Notes under the pieces: model-generated
Database searches by the model: none
The model's input: the letters and a program-made list of their open reading frames with translations, nothing else
Told to the model about the DNA's origin: nothing
NCBI RefSeq assembly: GCF_022376445.1
Contig: NW_025955199.1
Location: 1 to 59,405, forward strand
Origin: Fomitopsis serialis
Taxonomy: Eukaryota; Basidiomycota; Agaricomycetes; Polyporales; Fomitopsidaceae
Direction: 5' to 3'
DNA length: 59,405 bases
Shown here: positions 33,901 through 43,094 of the stretch, one piece after another
Numbering within the stretch: the first letter of the stretch is position 1
Layout of the letters: each line of letters starts with the position of its first letter
Position numbers and translations under genes: made by a program

Positions 33901-35031
33901 CGTCTAACAGTCTTCCCGGCGCCTATAACCTCCCAGGCGGGCTGTGGCCATGTGCTATCTCAGATGCTATTGGCAACACCGTTGTAAGCTTACGGTTATC
34001 TGCCGCTGAAGACAGGAGTAATTGATCCTTCGCCAGGTTCTGCCAAGTGCCAGCAATAGAATGTCTGTCGAGACAATTTTGCGTACAATCACTACCGAGT
34101 TGGGATCTTCAAGCGGTTTGACCATGCCGCCTCTCAAGCGCGTCACCTGTCAGGACTTCGGTAAGTTGTCGCTTGCTTCAAAACGACACATTTGTTAAGA
34201 TGCGCCTTGCGCTTGCTTCAGGTATCACCCATAGTGTGTCTCAAGCATGGCGCCTAGGACGTGCCGTCGCACTCTGTAGGAAGAACAATGACTTGAAGGG
34301 TATCCCTACCAAGATCCTTGAGATTCAGAATGGTGCATGTCTGTTCGTCGGCAAGGTCGTGGATGTGTCCAGGGTGAGTATCATCGCTTGCATGATCTCA
34401 AGCTTCCTGGCGCTTATGCCTCTTGGACGTTCAGGAAGTCCGCAAAGGCTTCACCTGGGGCTCGGTCACGATAGCGCCCCTCATGGAAGAGGAAGAAGAA
34501 AATAATTCTGCTTCTGGGAGTGCTCCTGCTCCGTATGGTCCAGACGACCGCCTCGTCATACCCTTCCAGAATGAGAACCTGTACGCGTGCCTGGAGAAGG
34601 CAGATGGCAGCAGTCAGGTATTTCTACTACGTACCAGGGCTATCAACGCGCGGCTGACATATCTGTGGTAGATTCTCGTGACCGTACCCGACTTGATCAC
34701 TGTGCTTGACTCACAGAATGGTGCAGCACTCGGAACGCCTGACTATCGGTGAGTCGATTGTCGTGCAATCGGTTCTGAGTCACATTCTCAAGTTGTTGTA
34801 CCAGCTACGGTCTGCGCGTCACTGTGATAGCTATGGCGGCGAGCCCTAAATGGACGAGTACAACAGAAGGCTTGACCACTGGTGGTCCTTCCGCGTTTGG
34901 GTACGCTCTTCCTTCGATAGTTAATGGCGACCACCCCACTGACTCCTCGCGTACGCAGTTTGCACCAAGTGCAGTTCACGCCGATCGCAAAGTACAAACC
35001 ACCTCAGAGCGTCATCTCTGAGTTCGCGTGA
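30936..35031 (+). CDS. Hydantoinase/oxoprolinase A + DUF917 fusion enzyme, paralogue 1
   Basis: Many small exons starting 30936-30963, 31045-31401, 31452-31534, 31587-31704 and 31764-32442 join in frame to about 1000 residues. The N-terminal half is hydantoinase/oxoprolinase subunit A with an ASKHA-type ATP site: MLRIGVDVGGTNTDGVLID, VSIGTTAFINAVLEADARRL, VADIGGTTTDVGVLLPSGF, VTVLLVGGGSIIAP. The C-terminal half is DUF917 (S-Me-THD-like): EGCGVMGTGGGGSTYPPF, SDEIGGGNGLEPM, DADLMGRAYPN, GAYNLPGGLWPCAISDAIGN, PDLITVLDSQNGAALGTPDY. It likely performs ATP-dependent opening of a cyclic amide (hydantoin or oxoproline-like) in the cytoplasm; the substrate is not known. It includes a tiny exon coding GSPSVS. 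No stops or frameshifts seen. The last exon encodes LHQVQFTPIAKYKPPQSV. A diverged second copy lies 8 kb downstream. Confidence 0.88.
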
Positions 35032-35277
35032 TTTGGAACCACACTTCGACTCAGACTAGCTCTGTGCGACGAAAATACGGGGCTGTGCATGCCCCCCAAG
35101 GGCTTCCGTCCACTGGCAGTACTCCGGTAAAATGAAAGTTATACTACATGCAGGGTGTTCCGTGCAGGGTGTTAAAAGACGTATTGAAACGGTGTATGTA
35201 CTGTAAAGCGCTGCCTTATCAAATGTTTTATACGAAATGATTGCGCAAGCGAGACGAATTTACCAATGGCTTGCTTT
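35032..35277. other. Intergenic, 3' of paralogue 1
   Basis: Short, 246 bp, AT-rich towards the transposon boundary. No gene. Confidence 0.5.
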
Positions 35278-35288
35278 AGTATCCGTTA
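35278..35288 (+). repeat. Left copy of 11-bp direct repeat (target-site duplication)
   Basis: AGTATCCGTTA at 35278-35288 recurs exactly at 42883-42893 in the same orientation, just outside the inverted repeats of the 7.6-kb unit. Because the element ends TTAG...CTAA share bases with it, the true duplication could be 7 to 9 bp; the best symmetric reading is 9 bp (AGTATCCGT) with element ends TAG...CTA. Confidence 0.8.
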
Positions 35289-35468
35289 GACTCGAACCCA
35301 GTCGAAAGAGGCGCCTCACCCCTTTTCAGACACTCCTCCTTTTAGTAACTTCAAAAGCCGAGAAAGGAATCGGAGTGCGAAAAGGAGGTGAGGGCCTCTA
35401 ACGACTGGTGGAATTGGCCCCCATTTACCCCAGTACCCCTTTAGCGCCGGGGACTTAGAGAAATCGCG
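35287..35468 (+). repeat. Left terminal inverted repeat
   Basis: The outer end reads TAGACTCGAACCCAGTCGA and the inner core is 35416-35468. Compared with the right arm it contains about 40 extra bases, including a small internal inverted repeat (CTCCTCCTTTT against AAAAGGAGGTGAG). Confidence 0.75.
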
Positions 35469-35595
35469 TATGGCTCTCTCATGGACTCTGGCTGTGGCGG
35501 CTGACTTCGATCCACAGAAGACGTCTCGGAATCGATCTAGTGAGAACATATGCCTAGTTCTATGTGTCCTTACAAATAGAATATGATATGCGGGG

Positions 35596-38500
35596 TTATC
35601 CTCCACTACCTGTTCCCTTGGGGCCTCCTCGCGCACGACCTCGGCCTCGACCGCGTCCTCGACCTCGGCCCCGCGCTGCGTTCACCTCGAGATAGTTTTC
35701 TGAGGTGAGTTGCATCTGAAATATGTCAGTTTGGCCTCCTATGGGTGCGGCAGATGATGTTCCTTGTGCACGAAGGTCTCCGGCTTGTGAGGTACTGCGA
35801 ACAGGTGTGTGTACGCCCGTGTACGATGCAGTGGGCGATGGTCCACGTGTAGCAGCGTACCAGGTAGCGTGCAAATCGACGGGCGATGGAGCAGGTGAAG
35901 GGCCGTGCGACGCAGCGGGCCAAGGAACATGCGACATAGCCGACGACCGTGACGGTCCGTGCGTGGCGACAGCCCAGGAAGCAGGTGAGGCAGCGCCGGG
36001 CGAAGGACCATATGACATGGCGGGCGAAGGACCACGCGAGGCAATAGGTTGAGGATACTGCGAGGCAGTGTCCCAGGGAGGAGGCGATGCGGGAACCAAA
36101 GAACCACGCGATGTGGAGCGCGAGGGACGATCCGGTGTGACGGGCAAAGGGCCATGGAAGCGGGCATCCCAGTTAGGAGGGAAAGCGGTGGGTGACGGAC
36201 CATGCGACACTGTGGGTGGCAGACCGTCAAAGTATGATGCAGCGGGTGGAAGACCGTACAATGCCGCAGGCCAAGATGGACCTGCCGCGGTGTATGAAGA
36301 GCTATGCAACGCCACGGGCCAAGTAGTGTGTGACACGGTGGGCAATGGTCCGTGGGCGGCGGCGGCCCAGGTATCAGGCAGTGCAGCGGGCGAAGGACCA
36401 TACGAGGTGGCTGGTGAGGGACCGTGCAAGGTGGCGGGCGAAGGATGGTGCGAGGGAGTCGGCGAAGGACCCCAACGTGGTCGTTTGGAGGATGATAGGT
36501 CGGGCTTGCTGGGGGCGTCGTTGTCGGTAGCTGTACGCTTATTCTTCTGGCTCCGTGTCCCTGTTTTTGGTGGCTTAGCCCGAAATTCGATTTGCATTCC
36601 CGAGAGCAAGTCAACAAGCTCGCTCTCATAACGGTCACGCCAGATCCAAGTGGCAATGATGGTAGAGACCGTGGGATGTGTTAGCGGGCCTACGGAGGTG
36701 AGTTGTTGGATTAACGAGTCACTCAGGATTGCACCCGGGCCGAAGAGCGCATCGACGTGATCCTCGTCGAGTTTCTTCTGTCGCCAATCTTCGAGGGCAG
36801 TCTGCGCAGCAATATCTGAGAGGCCTTGCTTTCGGCCCCTCTTCTTCTTTGTCGCATTGGGAGATTCCAGACACCGTGCGCGGTTAAACAACGAAGGATC
36901 GCATACATCGCAGCACGGCACCGTGACACGAGACACTGAATCTGTTCAATGAGTGGCAGATTAGTACTTTTGTGATCGACTGAGAGCTGTTGATTGTACC
37001 TCCGCTCGGACACTCATATACCTGCCTCCAGACACGCCTGCGACATTGAGTACTCTGCACAAACACGAGAAGGCCTTCATCTGCAGCCTCCATATCGACC
37101 TCCGGTTGATCAGACGCATTGAGGGGTTCATCAGCATCACCGGCACTGGCTCCTCGATTTACACCATGCCTGGCAGCATACTCTTGCGGACTTGGAGCCT
37201 TCTGGCGACCACCCCGGGACTTGCCCTTGCCACCACGTCCACGTCCACGTCCCGAAAGGACCTTCGACTGTGGGATAGGCTCCTTGGCTTCGGATGAGGG
37301 CTTCGGGACCTGAACATCGACAGAGTAAGCAGACCGCTCGACGAGGAGGATGGCAATGCCTTTGCGGCCTCGACCGCGAGCCGCGCGTCCGGCACGTTGA
37401 ATAAAATTTGAGAATGTCTTCGGCAATTTCCACTGCACGACACGATCAACGTCGGGGACATTGCATCCCTGGCAATATGAAATGATTCATCAGTGAGATC
37501 TCGGCACTGCTGTAGGCTTACCATCCCTGCGGCATCCGTGCATACCAGGACACGAATCGGCCCAATCTTCATGCCGTCTGCGATCATGTCACCTTGGCTG
37601 TAGTCCATGTTACTACGAAAGGCGGCCATGGCGTGGGTGCGATATTGGGATGACATCGTGGCATTGAACGGCCGAATGATACCACTCTCGTATAGACGAG
37701 GGTTTCGCTTTCGGAGTAGTGTGCCGAGGTGATCCATTATGTTGTTACCTTCCTCAATGTTATCAACATAGAGGTACGTTTTGGGTATGTCTTGTGCATC
37801 ATTGATCGTCTCGGGGATGATGAAGTCGAGGTCAGCAAAGGTATACTGGGGGTATTCACATGCTCGTACGACAATGGATACATTAGGTCGGTCATTCCCG
37901 ACGTTCACAAACTTGCTGCCGAGCTTGGGAAAATGTAGGTCGTTGTGTAGATCACGTCGGACACGAGCCGTAAGAGTTGCAGTCACAGCAATGACTGGTG
38001 TGCCCAAGGGAAGGTATGCGCGAACCGTTCCGAGGCTGGCATAATGCTTGCGGAAATCAGCACCCCAGTGTGATAGGCAATGGGCTTCATCAACGACGAG
38101 ACTCAGAACACGTCGTGTGAATCCTGAGTTGCGGAGGACTCTGTCTTTGAACGATTGTGAGAGAAGCATCTCCGGCGAGATGAGGATAACTCGGTAATCG
38201 CCCCGGACAATCTCCTAGTATCTATGAGGCATTGTGTGACAATAAACTGATGTATGTGACGTACGTGCATAATGCGCTTGTTCTCAGACAGACTGTTCTG
38301 GCCATTGACTGCGACGGCAGTGAGACCAAACTCGGTTTTGAATGTCGTGACCTACAGATACTATGAAGCTTTTGAATTGAGATGACGAGAGTCGCAGTCG
38401 AGCGTACCATCTCTTCCTCTAATGCGAGCAGTGGACAAACCATGATGGTCGTCATGCCCTCGTTTCCGGGCCAAAGATGCGGACCAGCTGCAATGGCCGT

Positions 38501-38731
38501 CTTGCCAGACCCAGTAGGGGCCTGTATGACCGTGTCAATTCCTTCAATCTGCGCCTTGACACCCTCAACTTGGAAGAACCGTGGCTTCTCTGGCCAGTGA
38601 AAGCGATCTTGCATGAGCATAGACAAACGTTCGATCTCTTCCGCCGTGAGACGTGGGCGCATTTTCCGGGGCTGCACACGCCGCGCATTCTGTCGAAGCT
38701 TGTATGCATTTTGACCTGCTCGTCCTGGCAT
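35596..38731 (-). CDS. RecQ-family DNA helicase within the transposon
   Basis: Five exons (38408-38731, 38265-38351, 37522-38214, 37000-37468, 35596-36941) give 972 residues. Superfamily-2 helicase motifs are in order: IQAPTGSGKT (Walker A, residues 71-78), VVDEAHCLSHWGADFR (DEAH box, Asp about 179), VIAVTATLTARVRRDL (III), RVLVCTDAAGMGCNVPDVDR (V), FIQRAGRAARG (VI). A cysteine-containing segment follows (CRRRVWRQVYECPSG, VPCCDVCDP), common at the end of the catalytic part in fungal RecQ-like proteins. The C-terminal 300 residues are a low-complexity array of about a dozen HGPSPA-type repeats ending in an RG-rich tail. The gene is divergent from the DUF6589-like gene with a 177-bp gap. It likely unwinds DNA during transposition or repair of the excision site; that role is inference. 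The DNA of telomere-linked helicases is similar in family, but no telomeric context is seen. Confidence 0.85.
35870..36480 (-). repeat. Degenerate GPSPA coding repeats in the helicase tail
   Basis: A minisatellite-like array of roughly 24-60 bp units encodes HGPSPATSYGPSPA-type peptides with Trp-containing variants. It is confined to the last exon and does not touch the helicase domain. Confidence 0.65.
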
Positions 38732-38908
38732 GATTTGTGTCGAGACTGATGTTACGAGGGTGATGAATGCAAGGGATAAAAGAGCGCTGGTCAAAACTCA
38801 CCTGCCGATCACCCATAGGTCCACGCCACTCTCGATCAGCGTAGAGCACAGACTGTCAGTTGCTTGACACTTGACTCTTGAACCTTTGGATGGTGTTCTT
38901 AGCGCACG
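38732..38908. promoter_or_regulatory. Shared divergent promoter of helicase and DUF6589-like genes
   Basis: Only 177 bp separate the two start codons (38731 minus, 38909 plus), so both must be driven from this gap and its edges. I see no clear TATA box. The arrangement suggests joint expression. Confidence 0.5.
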
Positions 38909-41900
38909 ATGTCTCAACAAATGCAGAGGCCTACTACCCCGTTGCCACCGTCATCACCATTGGGACCAATCACACCGTCCTCGGATGAGCCTTCGCAAGC
39001 TGAAGCGGCTGACACAACTCCTGTCGCTGGCCGAGTCCCTCCTCTCCCCTCACTCTTTGCTGGGCTGTATCAGCTTTCCCCTGACCCGCCAAGCAACCAT
39101 GTAGTCTCGGATACCTCCATGATACCAGAGTCACCTGCACGCACCAAGGAGGACCGACGCCGCAAAGACAAGGCTGATCGAGAGAAGGCTCAGCGCCTAG
39201 CCGAAGAAGTTGAAGAGCGAGACAGGGAAGTGCATTACAAGACAACCTGTGACCGCATATTGAAGATTCTTGAGGAGGAAGATATCCCCTTCATCGAGCT
39301 TCTTCGCCACATCTCGGACCCGGGCCGTTACCAGGGCAAGCAGCGGTATTGGGGCCTCTTTCGCCACACAGAGGTTGTGAAAGACGTCCTTGACATGTGG
39401 GTCTCCTCAGGCAATAGCGCGACAGGGAGGGCAGTAGTGGAGGAGTGGGCCGTGGAGCACGTTAGCAGCTTACTAGCTCGTGAAGGGGTTGCAGCAAGCG
39501 AAAATGGCTTTCTTCGCACAGAGAAGAAGTCAGTCGACGAGACATTCACCTTGGATTTTGAACTCGGATTACTCTCCAAGGAGCTCGACAAGCAATGCCC
39601 TATTGTGATGCAGCTCTTGTCAGCATTCAGCACCTCATCACGGCAGAGGCGCAGGAATACCTTCAGTTGGCAGAGGCGCCGTCAGAACGTGAGTGATCAA
39701 TCGATACATGCAGCAAATGCAAGTAACTCAGCGAGACAATAGTACCTCACCACCTGCGCTCTGATCTGTCTCAGTGCCCGCAGTCAGAAGAACAATTACT
39801 CGCGGTGTATATTCGGTCTGTACGCCTACACAGCAGGCGCGAAGCGCCAAGTCATCGAATTGCTCTCGCACATCGGAGTATGCTGTAGCTACAGCGCTCT
39901 GGTCGGAAACCTAGGCGATGATACCCTCGCTGACATCGAGGATGAAGACACCGCAATAGACTTGGCACGGACTGCATCTGGGTTTGGTATAGAGAGCTTA
40001 GACGCAGAGTCATCGGACTCGGAGGATGAAGAAGACATACCTCCCACCATTTCAAATCCCCAGCATCGTAACCGTACCACTGAAGTCACGATGTCTACGC
40101 ACCCCGCACCTCCAAGGCCATTGCCAGACACATCCCGCCGTCTTCGGTCACCATCCAGTGACAATTCCAGTCCCACCACTGGCGCTGCTGCACCACCTGT
40201 TGATGTGTCACCAAACATTCCCCACGAAGTCCCGTTGCGAGCTGATCCAGATGGCTCAAGTGATAGCCTTTGGGACGCCCTCGATCACGTCCTTGCTCAC
40301 GAGCGTGCGGCCAGCGGTCCTCAGAGTGAAGCAGACGAAGAAGTATCAGCAGCAATTGAAGAGCTTCGTCAAGAGAGCCGGGCCACACCTGCACGCAACA
40401 ACGAGAGAGGTGCTGAGACGGCAGAGAGTGCGACGAAGAAGAAGAGGCGCGTGGAGGGCATTCTCAAGCGGCTCTCAGACGCGTGTCGACGCGCTGCACG
40501 TGTAAACGCGTCTTCGCGTCTACTCGCGTTTGTCTACGACAACATCAACATGGTGTTCCGTGTCGCGGAACAGATCCTGGGACGCAAAGACTCCCAGGAG
40601 AATGGTACCTGCGCGACTGCGTTTGACCTCTATGGCGCCACAGAGGAAGCAATGCGAACGGCGGATGTTATGTCATCGTTTATGGACGCCCCACCACTGG
40701 CACGCGACGATCTTATATTCTCCACGCAGGAATCTCTGGACTTCAAAGAACTACTTCAGCTTACCGTACTTCGCATCATAGTGACTCATGGAGGCAACAC
40801 TTTCTCTCGCTTCCGCGCACAAGTCGACTCGTTCGGTCCACTTCTCGACACCCGCATTCCCCTGCACCGTACCAACATCTACCCTCTGCCGTCGATGAAG
40901 ATTGACGAGTCTACTATTGTCGGCAACGCGGATGTGACCAAAGCTGTCCTGTCTGAGCTTGGCAAGGATATGAGCTCGCCGGAGTTTGGCAAGGTTGTAC
41001 AAGTCATCGCCGGTGATCAGCTCTCTATCGCACGGCTTCGTTCGCTGACAAGGAATCGCTCTGGGCACGACAACTTCCCAAACTCTTTCCTATGGGCTCT
41101 AGTCATGCCTGGGATTTTCCACTACAAGATGGCTGCGACACATGGTATCATGGAGCTCTTCTATGGTCGCACCACGAGCCACCGCAACCCCGGCTCCCTC
41201 GCATTCCATAACACTGTGCTCGACCGTAAGCCAATCACCTTGACCTCCCTTCCTCCATTCCGGACCTGCCAAGACCTCATCTTCGTCTCTCTGTACGCCC
41301 GTATCCTCGTCTGTCTGGAGATCGTCACTGGAAGGACTGACCTCGATGAATACGGCCAAACTGTCTCCTGGAGCCGACTCAAGGACGATGTGGCTGAGAT
41401 AGTGCGGCGATTCACCACTAGCCGGACTGTTGGCTCCCTGCGAACCTCCCGCGCAGCTGAGCTGCGAGCACAGCCGGACAAAACCACAGCCGAAGTTGAC
41501 AAGGACAGCAGTGCGTACCCTCTAAATGTCTGTCTCGTATTGCTATCTCATCCTAGGATGCTAGCCACTGCTCACCCAGAGACTGGGCCGCACCGCCTTT
41601 CTCAGGGAGACATGGTCTTCGAGAATGCAATCCTTTTCATGCGCGATGCTCTCGTCCTCCGTGCCTTGACCGATGCGGTCAAAACGGGCGTCTCAGGACG
41701 GCTTGTACTGCTTCTGAAGGCACTCGCACTCATCTACCGGGGCTCGGGAAGGACAAAGTATGCCCAAGAAGTGCTCTTCCTCGTCCACAATCTAACTCAT
41801 GTCTGGCCAGAGGAGCTGCGGTGAGCATCCCGACTCCTTCTACTTCGCTTGAGAATGATCTCACCAATGATTCACATAGGAAAATCGTCCTGAACAACTG

Positions 41901-42659
41901 GCTCGTCAATCCGACGGGACGGGAATCCTCGTGGGTCGAAGTGGACCTACTGCAAGAGCACATGAACTACTGGATTAAGGTATGTACCAATGCTCGTCCC
42001 GATGGCCGTTGCACCCCGCTGACTGCGATCCGGGTTGCCAGACCATCTACAAAGCGCATGGTTCGAACGCGTCGTGGGAATGGCTGGCGATGGTCTCGCC
42101 GTGCATTGACATCCTGCGCCGACTCTCCACCCAACTCAACGACTCACTGGGCGCAAAGCAAGGCTCGAAGCACACGAGTCCTAGCCTCGAGAGAGACATC
42201 ACCGTGTTGATGCAATCTCTGCGACAACATCGTGTGTACGAACTCGAGCCTGGGCGCGAGATCGACGATGACAAGGCAGTGGTGCCCGACTCTTACACCT
42301 TGGGCCTGGAGCTACTGGAGGGCCCACTTGACGAGTTCAATCGCAGCATTGCGAAGCTGCAGGCGCGCTGTCGGAGCACACCTTTGGTAGGTGGCAGATA
42401 CCCCGGGACGAGCCCTACAGGTGAATCAACCACACAGACGGAGATCGATCAGAATGACGGTGAAGTAGAGAGTCGTGTTACCTCAACCAATGCTAAAGAA
42501 GCCGTCGACGCGTCGGAATCGGATTCCGACGACGACGTTTCCGACGATGAAGGTGATGTTGAGGATGACCATCGGCCTCAGGCGATGTTCTCGTTGGATA
42601 TGGCAGGCGACGTGGCTCTCGATCCAGACCTTCTAGACGACTTTGAATTTGGTATATAG
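38909..42659 (+). CDS. DUF6589-like protein, candidate transposase
   Basis: Four exons (38909-39688, 39743-41820, 41880-41979, 42042-42659) give 1191 residues. The N-terminus is disordered with a charged coiled coil (RTKEDRRRKDKADREKAQRL). A cysteine-bearing helical block follows (YLTTCALICLSARSQKNNYS), then an acidic linker. The conserved core has VYDNINMVFRVAEQILGRKD and QENGTCAT (about residue 525), VIAGDQLSIARLRSLTRN (Asp about 684), MPGIFHYKMAATHGIMELFY (about 718), NNWLVNPTGRESSWVEVDLL and QEHMNYWIKTIYKAHGSNAS. I recognise these as the agaricomycete DUF6589 pattern. The tail is acidic. The function is not established. Position between terminal repeats and the spaced Asp residues (YDN, GDQ) suggest an RNase-H-fold transposase, which is inference. 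No frameshifts seen. Confidence 0.75.
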
Positions 42660-42743
42660 TGTACAATTGTTTTTGTGCTATGTACAGGCCAACTCTCGTG
42701 TCTACAGGGTGTTGCGGGCTTCGCGCCTCTGCGGGCGCAAACG

Positions 42744-42882
42744 CGCGATTTCTCTAAGTCCCGGGCGCTACCGGGGTACTGGGGTAAAGGGCGGCCAAAC
42801 CTCCCAGCCGTTCTGGCGAACATGAGGAGTGCCACGACGGAGTTTAAAATATCTCTCGCCAGATCGGCTGGGAACGAGCCTA
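42744..42882 (-). repeat. Right terminal inverted repeat
   Basis: Inverted relative to the left arm. The core is 42744-42796 and the outer end 42864-42882 (TCGGCTGGGAACGAGCCTA). It starts about 85 bp after the DUF6589-like stop codon. Confidence 0.75.
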
Positions 42883-42893
42883 AGTATCCGTTA
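42883..42893 (+). repeat. Right copy of 11-bp direct repeat (target-site duplication)
   Basis: AGTATCCGTTA, identical to 35278-35288, immediately outside the right terminal repeat and about 200 bp before the start of the second hydantoinase paralogue, so the element inserted in its promoter region. Confidence 0.8.
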
Positions 42894-43094
42894 CTGACCA
42901 AAAAGAGATACTCTCGTTTTTGGGCTTGCTTGGATTTAGCTATCGCGGCAGTCCTGCGAAACGCTTATCTGGGGAACCGCATCGATGTCCTGACTCCTGA
43001 CTCCTCGTCAGTTCATTCTAGTGATAAGGTTTCTCTTATATCGAGGTTGAGCACCACCTGCTATCCGTTCGTCGACAAGCTCAAAATCTCCGTC

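Larger units (their letters stand above)
35287..42882. mobile_element. 7.6-kb TIR transposon carrying RecQ-type helicase and DUF6589-like genes
   Basis: The unit is bounded by imperfect inverted repeats of about 180 bp (left, 35287-35468) and 140 bp (right, 42744-42882). Their outer ends read TTAGACTCGAACCCAGTCGA and, inverted, TTAGGCTCGTTCCCAGCCGA. Their inner cores (35416-35468 and 42744-42796) match over 53 bp with few mismatches, including ACCCCAGTACCCC and GGGACTTAGAGAAATCGCG. A direct repeat flanks both sides. Inside are two divergent genes with no stops or frameshifts. Long terminal repeats with a duplication near 9 bp resemble Mutator-like elements, and 7-9 bp also fits P, hAT and KDZ ranges. 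None of those is known to me to carry a RecQ helicase. It sits exactly between two tandem hydantoinase paralogues. Confidence 0.82.

Noticed and set aside
35596..38731. Telomere-linked helicase in a subtelomere
   Set aside because: The RecQ family match is similar, but the surroundings are single-copy housekeeping genes and the terminal repeats define a transposon instead.
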